From Burkholderia sp. Ax-1719 (GTDB lineage Bacteria > Pseudomonadota > Gammaproteobacteria > Burkholderiales > Burkholderiaceae), in NCBI RefSeq assembly GCF_011753055.1, contig NZ_VWWJ01000041.1, positions 1 through 44,544 on the forward strand: a stretch of DNA of 44,544 bases, written 5' to 3'. The position numbers and the translations under genes are program-made. The notes beneath the pieces were generated by a model. That model did no database searches. It was given only the letters and a program-made list of their open reading frames with translations, and was not told the origin of the DNA. Shown here one piece after another: positions 25,154 through 35,841 of the stretch; the first letter of the stretch is position 1, and each line of letters begins with the position of its first letter.

Positions 25154-25483
25154 ATGAAGAAGCTTATCCCCGCAGTCGTCGTGGCAGCCGCTCTTGTTGT
25201 TCCGTCGCTTTCGTTTGCCCAGTCGAGCCAGCAAGGCTTGACCCGCGCCCAGGTGCGCGCCGAGCTGGTCCAGCTCGAAAAGGCTGGCTACAACCCGTCG
25301 GCTGATCGTGTGAATTACCCCGAAAATCTTCAAGCCGCACAGGCTCGCGTGACCCAGGAAAAGCTGGCAAGCGGCGATACGAGCGGTTATGGCGCGCCGG
25401 CAGTCGGCACGTCGCAGGCAGGCGGCCCGGCAGTGCAACCGGCACATGTCACGCCGTCGCAAGCCGTGTATTTCGGCCACTAA
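25154..25483 (+). CDS. DUF4148 domain secreted protein
   Basis: A 109-residue exported protein of a family that has expanded in Burkholderia and relatives. Signal peptide MKKLIPAVVVAAALVVPSLSFA, then the DUF4148 core GLTRAQVRAELVQLEKAGYNP and NYPENLQAAQARV, followed by a Gly/Pro/Ala-rich tail ending YFGH. Function is unknown; family members are often induced by stress or phosphate limitation in reported expression studies, which I recall only in general terms. GGAGG is 7 bases before ATG 25154. No terminator follows directly: the first plus-strand one is at 26065, beyond a long repeat tract. Confidence 0.9.
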   Translation: MKKLIPAVVVAAALVVPSLSFAQSSQQGLTRAQVRAELVQLEKAGYNPSADRVNYPENLQAAQARVTQEKLASGDTSGYGAPAVGTSQAGGPAVQPAHVTPSQAVYFGH

Positions 25484-25496
25484 GCAGAACGTGGTC

Positions 25497-26060
25497 GTGA
25501 GTTGAAGCGGAGCTATGGTGTAGAGCGGCTTCGCGATGCAGGCGGTTGGAAATGTAGTGCGAGCAGGTGAAGTTGAAGTTGTTGTTGAAGTTGTTGTTGA
25601 AGTTGTTGTTGAAGTTGTAGTGAGCAGAGCACTTGCAGGAAGTAGGGAACACAGAGGTGTGTCAGGCAGTTGTAGTTTGTTGTTTGAGTGGTCAGTAGTG
25701 GCAGTTAGTAGTGCGTAGTTGAAGTTGCGGTAGGTAGTAGCAGGTCGCAGTAAGCAAAGAGGTGCAGTTGAAATTGCAGTCAGTAGCGCGCAGTTGTTGT
25801 GGTTGTGAAGTTGCTTGAGTTAGCAGTAGAAGTTGCAGTGCGTAGTAGAAGGTCGTAGCAAGCAAAGAGGTGCAGTACGCAGTTGCAGTGAGCAGTAGAG
25901 GTTGTTGTAGTTGTTGCGTGAGAAAGAGGCAGTTGCAGTAAGCAGTGCGCAGTAGAAGTGGCAGTGAACAAAGAGGTTGCATGAGTTGTTGCAGTAGGCA
26001 GTACTCGCAGTGGTATCCGCAGTAGAGGTAGAAAGTGAAGTACGCAGTAGCAGCATGCAG
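25497..26060. repeat. C-poor degenerate repeat tract
   Basis: About 560 bases built of GCAGT, GTAGT, GTTGAAG and AGAGG words and almost free of C on the plus strand: 25681-25740 has 4 C against 23 G. A block starting AAGCAAAGAGGTGCAGT recurs at 25752 and exactly at 25860 (108-base period), and as a variant near 25966. Minus-strand frames here encode only Leu/Thr/Tyr/Cys-rich low-complexity sequence and are not genes. The tract lies between two convergent genes and just before a plus-strand terminator. Confidence 0.8.
25579..25614 (+). repeat. 12-base microsatellite, three perfect units
   Basis: TTGTTGTTGAAG is repeated exactly three times (25579-25590, 25591-25602, 25603-25614), with partial TTGAAG units on its left side. 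Copy number may vary between strains. Confidence 0.9.
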
Positions 26061-26064
26061 TCCA

Positions 26065-26102
26065 GCGCGGCCCGGTTCTTACCGGCCCGCGCTTTTCGTT
26101 TT
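26065..26102 (+). terminator. Plus-strand terminator after the repeat tract
   Basis: GCGCGGCCCGGT (26065-26076) pairs with ACCGGCCCGCGC (26081-26092) with one mismatch around a 4-base loop, then TTTTCGTTTT follows. The minus strand shows no T run. The only plus-strand gene upstream without a terminator is DUF4148 at 25154, so its messenger could carry the entire tract. Confidence 0.7.
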
Positions 26103-26131
26103 GGGGCGCCAGCTTTCACACAAACCCGCAC

Positions 26132-26974
26132 TCACCTTCCCGGCAAATGCGGCACGCCTTCGTTGCTCGTCACGCTGAGCTGATGAATCGTCCGGTGCGC
26201 CTTGTTCAACTGGGCCTGGGCGGCGATGCGTTGCGCCTCCAGTTGCGCCACGTCGCGGCGCACCTGATGCTGGCGCGTGCTCACCTGATGTTCCTGCTCC
26301 GCGTGGCGTTGCAGGTCCACGCGCAGCCGCTCGGCATGCGCCTCGGATTCCTCGATCTGCTTCGCGAGCATCGCGTTCTGGGCGCCCAGTTGCGCCAGCC
26401 GGGTTTCGCCGTCGGCCAGACGCGTCGCCTGTTCTTCAAGGTGATGAAACACGGCGCCGGCAGAATCGAGATCGGCGGCCCGGAAGGCGTGCCAGAGCGT
26501 GTTGTCCTGATACATGGCCACGAAGTACGCCAGCGAGCGCGCGTGAAACAGCAGCGTGACCGAGTAATCGAAGCTGCGAAACACGCGGAAGGTGCTCAGC
26601 TCGTCGGCGGCGGCGAGCGCGGCGAACGAGGCGCCGTCCGCGAGCTGGACCGGACGATTGGCCAGGTGTGCGGGTACGGCCGGCACCGCGTGCAGCGTGG
26701 AGACGGGGCGCGGCGCTGTGGACGCATCCGCCTCATCCACCGTCGCGCTAACTGGCTGGGCCGCCGCACTTGCGGCGTCGGGCGCGGGGTTTGCTATGAG
26801 CGCTTCGGCGCTCACGAGTTCGGCGGCTTCGGCTTGAGCACTCGCGCCATCGGACGAAGGTTCGACGTTCACGGCGACGAGGTGAGATGCGCCGCCCGAC
26901 AGCACGGCGTTACGGCGATGCAGGAAAGACTTCACGGCGTGTCCCCTGAAATATTCCACCGCTTGCCTGGCCAT
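26132..26974 (-). CDS. DUF2968 family protein with long coiled coil
   Basis: A protein of about 280 residues. After a variable Ala/Pro-rich N-terminal half (ASAAAQPVSATVDEADAST) comes the conserved core ELSTFRVFRSFDYSVTLLFH, RSLAYFVAMYQDNTLWHAFR and DSAGAVFHHLEEQA, then a coiled coil of about 90 residues rich in Gln, Glu, Arg and Leu (LAQLGAQNAMLAKQIEESEA to AQLNKAHRTIHQLS). I identify it as DUF2968, a Burkholderiaceae family of unknown function. The start is unsure: ATG 26974 (MARQAVEYF) or GTG 26998; neither has a strong ribosome binding site. The C-poor tract follows its stop. Confidence 0.75.
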   Translation of the reverse strand: MARQAVEYFRGHAVKSFLHRRNAVLSGGASHLVAVNVEPSSDGASAQAEAAELVSAEALIANPAPDAASAAAQPVSATVDEADASTAPRPVSTLHAVPAVPAHLANRPVQLADGASFAALAAADELSTFRVFRSFDYSVTLLFHARSLAYFVAMYQDNTLWHAFRAADLDSAGAVFHHLEEQATRLADGETRLAQLGAQNAMLAKQIEESEAHAERLRVDLQRHAEQEHQVSTRQHQVRRDVAQLEAQRIAAQAQLNKAHRTIHQLSVTSNEGVPHLPGR

Positions 26975-27072
26975 CCCGTTGATCGGATCACGAATCACGG
27001 CTTGCGGCAGACGGTCAGGCAGAGCGGGCGCTCGCGCAGCCCGCTCCGGCGTGGCCAGTGATGAGCCAGGAC

Positions 27073-27393
27073 TCAGTGCAGCAGGCGCGGGCGGCGTGCG
27101 ATGTCGTCGAAGAGTGCGCGGCCGGGTTCGAGCGCGAATAGCCAGGTTTCGTCGTAGCCGCTCAGGGTGTCGAGCGCATCGCGCAGTCGTTCGACGACGA
27201 TGGCCGGAATTTCGACGGTCGCGTGCAGGCCGCCGGACAGGCGGGCAACGCTGGCATGCTGCACCAGTTCGTCGGCGGCTTCGGCCACGTCGGCGGCGAA
27301 CACGAGGTGGTTGTTCAACAATTCGACGAGGCCCGGCGATGCCGCGACGTCTTCGACGTTGATCTGCACGGAAAGAAAGGTGGCTTTGTTCAT
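27073..27393 (-). CDS. Conserved-looking hypothetical protein, 106 residues
   Basis: Starts MNKATFLSVQINVEDVAASP and continues GLVELLNNHLVFAADVAEAADELVQHASV, with the balanced composition of a small soluble alpha/beta protein. GAGGG lies 8 bases before ATG 27393; the frame opens earlier at 27426. There is no signal peptide. It lies 74 to 98 bases upstream of the DUF2968 gene on the same strand and may be co-transcribed with it. I do not recognise its family. Confidence 0.6.
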   Translation of the reverse strand: MNKATFLSVQINVEDVAASPGLVELLNNHLVFAADVAEAADELVQHASVARLSGGLHATVEIPAIVVERLRDALDTLSGYDETWLFALEPGRALFDDIARRPRLLH

Positions 27394-27741
27394 CCTGGGT
27401 TCCCTCAGGGACGTACGTGGCACCACGGCGAGAGGCGGGCGTCGGTTTTTTTGTCTGATTATCGGCAGCGGTAAAAGTCAGTATAGGCGAGGGTGCGATC
27501 AGGACCAGCCAGTTTGTACGTCCGGTGTAAGAAACATCGACAGGTTGCGCAGATTTAACAGATGCCCGTGCGCGTGCGCGTTAAAAAAGCCGCCACGCCC
27601 GGGACGATATAATGGGGGCCGTTCGCCAATTCCGGCTTAATCAACGGAGAGGGTTTCGCGGGCGAACGCCGGCGGCCCCACGCGCATCCAACAATACGTA
27701 TCCCCGTCGTACGTAGCGAGGAACCAGCGAGGAACAGCAAC
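27394..27741. promoter_or_regulatory. Divergent promoter region with a perfect -10 box
   Basis: No gene is seen in this gap. TATAAT at 27608-27613, preceded by GA and followed by GGGGGCC, is a good -10 element for the lipoprotein gene at 27742, giving a leader of about 120 bases. The -35 position holds only A-rich sequence (TTAAAAAAG at 27581-27589, spacing imperfect). The other direction serves the hypothetical gene at 27393. Confidence 0.5.
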
Positions 27742-28485
27742 ATGAATCAACAACGGCGAATTCCAGGCGCGTATGCGGCTCTGGCTGCACTCACGCTTGC
27801 CTGCAGCGCCTGTACGCTCACGCCCTGGGAGGGCAGCCCGTCCGCGCCGCCCACCCCGACGTCCAACGGCGTGCCCGCCGGTTACTACCGCGTCAATCCT
27901 GGCGACACGCTGTCGCGCATCGCGTCGGCTTACGGCCAGCGCACCCAGGATCTGGCGAGCTGGAACCAGTTGCCGCCGAACGCACAAGTGCTGCCAGGCC
28001 AGGTGCTGCGCGTCGCGCCGCCCGCGGGCTACAGCGCTGGCAACGCGCCCCCGCCGCCGCCCGCGTTCACGAGCACCGCGCCCGCCGCAAACGGCGTCGC
28101 CGTGCCCAACGCGGTCGGCTCGACGCTCACGCTCATGTGGCCGGCGCGCGGTCCGATCCTGCAGCGTTTTGTGCCCGGCAAGTCCACCGGCATCGTGATC
28201 GGCGGCGCGCCGGGCGAGCCGGTCAAGGCCGCCGCCGCGGGCCGCGTGGTCTACGCGGGCTCGGGGATCGAAGCATACGGTCCGCTCGTCATCATCAAGC
28301 ACAACGACCAGACCGTGACGGCCTATGGCCATAACGGCCGCCTGCTGGTGAAGGAAGACGACGCCGTCTCGCAAGGCCAGCCGATCGCCGAAATGGGCGT
28401 CGACAACAACGGCGTCGCGGGCGTGCAGTTCGAAGTGCGCAGCGACGGCAAGCCGGTCGATCCGCTGCCGCTGCTTTCGCGTTAA
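27742..28485 (+). CDS. LysM lipoprotein with degenerate M23 (LytM) domain, NlpD-like
   Basis: A 247-residue envelope lipoprotein. The signal peptide ends in a lipobox (LALTLAC, Cys near residue 20). A LysM domain for peptidoglycan binding spans about 49-95 (YYRVNPGDTLSRIASAYGQ and LPGQVLRV). A C-terminal M23 domain (about 135-245) shows WPARGPILQRFVPGKSTGIVIGG-type sequence, where active enzymes have HxxxD: the zinc His and Asp are missing, and the HxH motif is reduced to YGHNGRLL, as in NlpD. It is therefore more likely to activate a cell-wall amidase for daughter-cell separation than to cut peptidoglycan itself. Position next to threonine aldolase differs from nlpD next to rpoS, so it may be a second copy. 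Confidence 0.9.
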   Translation: MNQQRRIPGAYAALAALTLACSACTLTPWEGSPSAPPTPTSNGVPAGYYRVNPGDTLSRIASAYGQRTQDLASWNQLPPNAQVLPGQVLRVAPPAGYSAGNAPPPPPAFTSTAPAANGVAVPNAVGSTLTLMWPARGPILQRFVPGKSTGIVIGGAPGEPVKAAAAGRVVYAGSGIEAYGPLVIIKHNDQTVTAYGHNGRLLVKEDDAVSQGQPIAEMGVDNNGVAGVQFEVRSDGKPVDPLPLLSR

Positions 28486-28653
28486 GCCTTTGCGCTGAGT
28501 CACGCGAAACCGGCGCGCCGGGGCCATCGCCGTTTTTTCCGCGATTTGCCACGGCGCGCCGTTTGAAAATACACTCGATGGTTTCCACGCCGCACCGGCG
28601 TCCAGGTGCGGCGTCCAGCCGTGCGCCCACGGCCTCCACGAGGATTCCATCGC

Positions 28654-29658
28654 ATGATCGACCTGCGCAGCGACACCGTCACCCGCCCGAATCAGCCCAT
28701 GCTGGCCGCCATGACCCGCGCCGAAACCGGCGACGATGTCTGGGGCGACGATCCCACCGTGCTGCGCCTGCAGGCGCGCGTGGCCGAACAGGCCGGCAAG
28801 GAAGCCGGCCTGTTCTTCCCGAGCGGCACGCAAAGCAACCTCGCCGCGCTGATGGCGCATTGCGGGCGTGGCGATGAATACATCGTCGGCCAGGCGGCGC
28901 ATACCTATAAGTACGAAGGCGGCGGCGCGGCGGTGCTCGGCAGCATCCAGCCGCAGCCGCTCGACAATGCCGAAGACGGCTCGATCCCGCTCGAACGCGT
29001 CGCCGCCGTGATCAAGCCGATCGACGACCACTTCGCGCGCACACGGCTTTTCGCGCTGGAGAACACCATCGGAGGCAAGGTGCTGCCGGCGGCTTATGTC
29101 GCCGAGGCCACGCAGTTCGCGCACGGCAAGGGACTCGCGACACACCTGGACGGCGCGCGCGTGTTCAATGCGGCGGTGGCGTCGAACCAGTCGCTCAAGG
29201 CGATGACCGAGGGCTTCGATTCGGTGTCGATCTGTTTTTCGAAGGGGCTGGGCGCGCCGGTTGGATCGGTGCTGGTGGGCAGCAAGGCGCTGATCGATGT
29301 GGCGCATCGCTGGCGCAAGGTGCTGGGCGGCGGCATGCGCCAGGCGGGCGTGCTGGCTGCAGCCTGCGACTATGCGCTCGATCACAACGTCGCGCGTCTG
29401 GCCGACGATCACGCGAACGCCGCGCGCCTCGCGTCCGGGCTGGCGCAGATCGACGAGGTCAAGGTGATGTCGCACGCCACCAATATGGTGTTTGCGCAGT
29501 TTCCGCAAGCCGATTGCGCGCCGCTGGAGGCGTGGCTCAAGGAGCGCGGGATTCTCACGCAGATGCTCTACGCGTCGCGATTCGTTACGCATCTGGACGT
29601 TAGCGCCGCCGATATCGACACGTTTGTCGACGCCGTGAAGGCGTACTTCAAGCGCTGA
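28654..29658 (+). CDS. ltaE: Low-specificity L-threonine aldolase
   Basis: PLP enzyme that splits L-threonine and L-allo-threonine into glycine and acetaldehyde. The 334-residue sequence shows the family's start MIDLRSDTVTRPNQPMLAAM, the GDDVWGDDPTV motif, LFFPSGTQSNL, AHTYKYEGGG with a ring-stacking His, HLDGARVFNAAV with the PLP-nitrogen Asp, and Lys197 in ICFSKGLGAPVGS, the Schiff-base lysine, at the same position as in E. coli LtaE. ATG at 28654 follows AGGA by about 9 bases; the frame opens at 28606. It is convergent with the MFS gene 33 bases later. Confidence 0.95.
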   Translation: MIDLRSDTVTRPNQPMLAAMTRAETGDDVWGDDPTVLRLQARVAEQAGKEAGLFFPSGTQSNLAALMAHCGRGDEYIVGQAAHTYKYEGGGAAVLGSIQPQPLDNAEDGSIPLERVAAVIKPIDDHFARTRLFALENTIGGKVLPAAYVAEATQFAHGKGLATHLDGARVFNAAVASNQSLKAMTEGFDSVSICFSKGLGAPVGSVLVGSKALIDVAHRWRKVLGGGMRQAGVLAAACDYALDHNVARLADDHANAARLASGLAQIDEVKVMSHATNMVFAQFPQADCAPLEAWLKERGILTQMLYASRFVTHLDVSAADIDTFVDAVKAYFKR

Positions 29659-29691
29659 TGTACGAAGGCGGCGCACCGCGCGCCGCCTCGC

Positions 29692-31041
29692 TCAATGGCC
29701 GCCCGACCGATGCGACGGCGCGAACAGGCGCAGACCGCTCGCCACGCTCGCCGCTGCTGAAAAGGCCGCGCCCAGGCTGAGCGCCAGCGTCGGGCCATGC
29801 TTGCCCACGATCCCGAAACACAAGGCCACCAGCGCCGCGCCCGTGGTCTGCCCCAGCAGCCGCGAGACGGCGACGGTGCCGCTCGCGCCACCGCTGCGCT
29901 CGGGCGGCGCGGCCGCCATGATCGCGCGCAGATTGGGCGACTGGAAGAAGCCGAAGCCCGCGCCGCAAATTGCCATGCGGATCACGATGTCGATCACGCT
30001 CGGGTGGACCGGCAGCATCGCCAGCGACGCCATGCCCGCCGCCAGAATCGCAAGACCGATTGCACCGAGCAGGCCCGGCGGATAACGGTCCGAAAGCCGC
30101 CCCGCAATGGGCGCGGCGGCGGCCACCACCACCGGCCACGGTGTCATCAGGAAGCCGGTTTCCACCTGGCTGCGCATCAGCACGGTTTCGAAATAGAACG
30201 GCAGCGAGACGAACGCCAGGCCCTGGGCCGCGAACGAGCAGACGGCCGTCAGCGACGAGAGCGCGAACACCGGCCGCTTGAACAGATCGACGGGCAGCAT
30301 CGGCGCGGGATGGCCGTGCTCGCGGCGGATCAGCAGCGCGCCGAACACGAGCGCGATCACCGCGGCGGTCGCTACCTCCTTGCCGGGCGCGCGCTGCGCC
30401 GCCTCGCCGAGCGCAAAGATCAGCGCGGCAAAGGTTACGAGATTGAGCAGCGCCGCAAGCGGATCGAACGCGTGCTTGCCGCGCGCCGTCTGCGGCAGCG
30501 CGGGCATGGCGAACACCAGCGCGACCACGCCGAGCGGCACATTGATCGCGAACAGCCACGGCCAGGTGCCCGCCGAGAGAATCAGCGAGGCCATCGTCGG
30601 ACCCACGGCGAACGATACGCCGACGATCAGCGCGTTCATGCCGAGTCCGCGCCCGAGCCGGTGCGGCGGATAAAGGAAGCGGATCAGCGCTGTATTGACG
30701 CTCATGATCGCGCTCGCGCCCAGGCCCTGCAGCACGCGCGCGCCGGCCAGCGCTGTGAGCGTCGGTGCGAGCGCGCAGGCGAGCGACGCCACCGTGAAGA
30801 TCGCCAGCCCGCTGATATAGATGCGTCGGTGCCCGAGGATATCGCCAAGCGCCGCGAGTGGCAGCAGCGTGGCGACCATCGCAAGCTGATAGGCGTTGAT
30901 GATCCACACCGAGGCGGCGGGCGCGGCGTGCAGATCGGCGGCGATGGCGGGCAGCGCCGTGTTGGCGATGGCGGTGTCGAGCGTCGCCAGGGCGACGGCG
31001 AGCATCACGGCAGCCATCGCGCGGCGGTTCTTCGCCGTCAT
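29692..31041 (-). CDS. MFS exporter, DHA2 (14-helix) drug-resistance type
   Basis: Inner-membrane proton-driven efflux carrier of about 449 residues. Family motifs: ATLDTAIANTALPAIAADL in helix 1 (the DHA2 D-x-T-I-V-N-x-A-LP pattern), LGDILGHRRIYISGL in loop 2-3 (motif A), GARVLQGLGASAIMS, and helix 5 GPTMASLIL in place of strict motif C. PWLFAINVPLGVVAL is typical of the DHA2 group. The ATG at 31041 (MTAKNRRAMAAV) is the safest start; the frame is open far upstream, and up to about 25 more residues are possible. Substrate cannot be told. It is convergent with ltaE and divergent from glgP. Confidence 0.9.
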   Translation of the reverse strand: MTAKNRRAMAAVMLAVALATLDTAIANTALPAIAADLHAAPAASVWIINAYQLAMVATLLPLAALGDILGHRRIYISGLAIFTVASLACALAPTLTALAGARVLQGLGASAIMSVNTALIRFLYPPHRLGRGLGMNALIVGVSFAVGPTMASLILSAGTWPWLFAINVPLGVVALVFAMPALPQTARGKHAFDPLAALLNLVTFAALIFALGEAAQRAPGKEVATAAVIALVFGALLIRREHGHPAPMLPVDLFKRPVFALSSLTAVCSFAAQGLAFVSLPFYFETVLMRSQVETGFLMTPWPVVVAAAAPIAGRLSDRYPPGLLGAIGLAILAAGMASLAMLPVHPSVIDIVIRMAICGAGFGFFQSPNLRAIMAAAPPERSGGASGTVAVSRLLGQTTGAALVALCFGIVGKHGPTLALSLGAAFSAAASVASGLRLFAPSHRSGGH

Positions 31042-31602
31042 GGGGGCGTCGGCGCGCCCGGTGTCTTTCGGCGCGGATACGGTTTCGGACAAGGCGGTCT
31101 CGGGCGTGATCGGGGCTAGCGGGGCGGGACGGTCGGGCACGGCGCGCGGCGTCGTGCGAACGATTCCGCGATTGTTACAGAGGTAGCGCGATTCTGCAGC
31201 GCCTGCTTCAGAGCGTGGGCTAGCTGTAAGGTGCGCTTCATTTGCGCCTCTATCGCAACTAACAGCCAACCCGTGACGCTTCCACGAATGCGCCGCGTGA
31301 TGGCGCACAGCGCGGATCGCGTCGCAGACAGCGCAGCGTAGATGATGCGCCTTGCATGGTTGCCGCGCCGCCGCACGCCTTGAAAATGTCCTACTCTGCA
31401 AACTGATCTGCGCCTGCCTGCCCATCATCGTCCGCTGACCGTCCGTGGGACGGAATGCACCGCGAAGGTGCCCCTGCGTGTTGCCGCGAGAGCGCTTTGC
31501 GTCCCGCGCGGCACGCGACGTGCAAGCGCAGCCCGAACGCCCGCGCGCCGCGCCCGCCATCCTGGCATCGCGCAGCGCGCCGCTTTTTCCGGGAGGCATT
31601 CG
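31042..31602. promoter_or_regulatory. Divergent gap between MFS gene and glgP
   Basis: No gene is supported here, although the glgP frame is open from 31468 and the MFS frame is open across the gap. A small perfect hairpin, CCGTCC-GTG-GGACGG, lies at 31439-31453. GGGAGG at 31591-31596 is the glgP ribosome binding site. I see no clear promoter boxes. Confidence 0.4.
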
Positions 31603-34059
<2,457 letters not shown>

Positions 34060-34101
34060 CCTTTAAACGAAGCCCACCTGAAACTTACCTGAGTGGAAAG
34101 A

Positions 34102-34509
34102 TTACTGAGCGGCAGGGCGCGGCGCCGGATTGTCGGCGCTGGCTGCCTTGGCCGCGCGCACGGCCTGTTCGACGCGCTCGACAAAGGTGCGGTCGCTGCT
34201 GGAGACCGCTTCGCGTGTTTCGCCCTTCGTCACCACCAGCAGGCGGTGCGTGACCTCTTGCCAGATCCACGCGAGCCAGCCCACCACGATCATCATCACG
34301 CCGCAGCCCAGGCCCGCGCCCGAGTGGTAAGCGCCGCCAAAAGCCGCGAGCGCCACGCCAAACAGTGACAGCAGCAGCGGCACCACGCGACTGCGATGGA
34401 TCGTGACGACCCGCAGATCGTCGATATCGCGCAGCGCGAAGATCTGTCCCGCGGCGGAAAGCGAGGTACGTGTGACCGAGACGCCGGCTTCGTTGAAAGG
34501 GAGTTCCAT
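34102..34509 (-). CDS. DUF6232 family membrane protein
   Basis: A 135-residue protein. The N-terminal part (MELPFNEAGVSVTRTSLSAA, then GQIFALRDIDDLRVVTIHRS) is a small beta domain of the type seen in DUF6232 proteins. Two hydrophobic helices follow, VVPLLLSLFGVALAAFGGAY and GCGVMMIVVGWLAWIW, then a charged cytoplasmic tail with ERVEQAVRAAKAA. ATG at 34509 begins this domain; the frame is open up to 34641, but that part covers the porin terminator. Function is unknown. It converges with glgP and lies downstream of the porin terminator on the same strand. Confidence 0.75.
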   Translation of the reverse strand: MELPFNEAGVSVTRTSLSAAGQIFALRDIDDLRVVTIHRSRVVPLLLSLFGVALAAFGGAYHSGAGLGCGVMMIVVGWLAWIWQEVTHRLLVVTKGETREAVSSSDRTFVERVEQAVRAAKAASADNPAPRPAAQ

Positions 34510-34593
34510 CGGATCGAAAGCTGCGAAGGGAAAGGGCGCAGCGTACCAGAAGCGCGCGCGAGGCGGCAGGTTGCACGACGCCGCAGGGCGCAT

Positions 34594-34630
34594 GCAAAAA
34601 GCAAAAGGCCTCCCGAAGGAGGCCTTTTGC
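34594..34630 (-). terminator. Rho-independent terminator of the second porin
   Basis: A perfect 13-bp stem (GCAAAAGGCCTCC, 34601-34613, with 34618-34630) closes a CGAA loop; on the minus strand it continues into TTTTTGC (from 34600 down). It lies 48 bases beyond the porin stop codon. Confidence 0.88.
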
Positions 34631-34677
34631 AGATCGCACACACAGCGCCTGCAAGGCAGGCGCTACGTTCGCAATGC

Positions 34678-35841
34678 TTAGAACTTGTGGCGGATACCGA
34701 CGCGCAGTGCGAGCTGGTTCTGCGAACCCGTACCCGACGGAGCGAAGATGCTCGACGACGAATCGCCGATCTGCGCCTGAACCGGCGTGCCCTTGTACGA
34801 ACCCGAAGCTTCTTCGTAAGCCACCAGGCCGTAGACGTCCGTGCGCTTGCTCAGAGCGTAGTCGACCGAACCGTTGACCTGGTTCCAGTGCGCGTTGAAC
34901 AGACCCGAAGCGCGCGAGTACGTGTAGCCCACAGCGCCCGTCAGAGCCGGCGTGAAGGCGTACTTGACGCCTGCTTCGTACGCGTTGTACAGCGTCGACG
35001 AACCCGTGATCGGCTCGAAACGCGTGTTCGTCCACAGCAGCCATGCCGTAGCCGGGCCGTAGACGTAGCGGCCGCCGAAGCCGAACGAACGCAGGTCACG
35101 CACGGCGCTCGGCGTTGCAGCGTTGATGTTGGCCAGCGACGTCGAGAACGTCGTGGTCGATGCCGATGCCGGGTACGTGATGTCCGTGTACGCGCCGCCA
35201 ATGCTGAACGGGCCGTACGCGTAGTTCGCGCCGAAGCTGTAGGCACGCGACGACGACGTCGTGCTGGTCGTCGAAGCGCCGGCGAACGACGTCGTGTTCG
35301 AGAAGCCATACAGGCCGCCGAACGTGAAGCCCGAGAAGTTCACGCTCTGGAACTTGACGGCGTTGTTGATACGGCTCGACGTGAGCTGGTCGACGTCGTT
35401 GACGTGATACGCCCAGTTGCCCGAAACCGTGTTGCCGCCGGTCGAGTACAGCGAACCGAGGATGTCCGTGCTGAACGAGTATTGACGGCCGAACGTGATC
35501 GAACCGATGTTGCTTTGCGTCAGACCGACATAGGCTTGACGGCCGAACATCGACGAGCCTTGACCTGCCTGGCCGTTGCCGCTGTTGAAGCCGTTTTCAA
35601 GGACGAAGATCGCCTTGAGGCCGCCGCCCAGGTCTTCCGAGCCGCGCAGGCCCCAACGGCTGCCTTGAGCGACGCCGTCACCGTACGTGAAGGCCTTCGA
35701 GCTGCCCTTCGTCGCGTTCTGCGTGTGGTTGATGTAGTTCACACCAGCGTCGATCAGGCCATACAGCGTCACGCTGCTTTGTGCGTGAGCGGAACCGGCG
35801 ATCAGGCCGAGGATAGCGGTGGTCAGAATCTTCTTTTTCAA
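34678..35841 (-). CDS. Gram-negative porin (OmpC/Porin_4 type) with TTG start
   Basis: Outer-membrane trimeric porin of 387 residues. Signal peptide MKKKILTTAILGLIAGSAHA, then QSSVTLYGLIDAGVNYINH, GSRWGLRGSEDLGGGLKAIF, MFGRQAYVGLT, RINNAVKFQS, and a C-terminal end in GIRHKF with the terminal Phe. The reading frame begins with TTG at 35841, and GGAG lies 6 bases before it; no ATG or GTG upstream in the frame gives a proper signal peptide. It shares domain order with the porin at 789 but differs strongly in loop sequences (Ser/Thr-rich loop TTSFAGASTTSTTSSS). It is monocistronic, with its own terminator and a long upstream region. Confidence 0.95.
   Translation of the reverse strand: MKKKILTTAILGLIAGSAHAQSSVTLYGLIDAGVNYINHTQNATKGSSKAFTYGDGVAQGSRWGLRGSEDLGGGLKAIFVLENGFNSGNGQAGQGSSMFGRQAYVGLTQSNIGSITFGRQYSFSTDILGSLYSTGGNTVSGNWAYHVNDVDQLTSSRINNAVKFQSVNFSGFTFGGLYGFSNTTSFAGASTTSTTSSSRAYSFGANYAYGPFSIGGAYTDITYPASASTTTFSTSLANINAATPSAVRDLRSFGFGGRYVYGPATAWLLWTNTRFEPITGSSTLYNAYEAGVKYAFTPALTGAVGYTYSRASGLFNAHWNQVNGSVDYALSKRTDVYGLVAYEEASGSYKGTPVQAQIGDSSSSIFAPSGTGSQNQLALRVGIRHKF

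Noticed and set aside
25497..26060. CRISPR-like repeat array
   Set aside because: Repeats are degenerate, of about 108-base period, without constant-length unique spacers, and no cas gene is in the window.
25692..26131. Leu/Thr/Tyr/Cys-rich minus-strand frames in the repeat tract
   Set aside because: They come from the C-poor repeats and show no signal, domain or ribosome binding site.
27637..29676. 679-codon minus-strand frame over the lipoprotein and ltaE genes
   Set aside because: It spans two real genes on the other strand and has no recognisable domain; long antisense frames are common at this G+C content.
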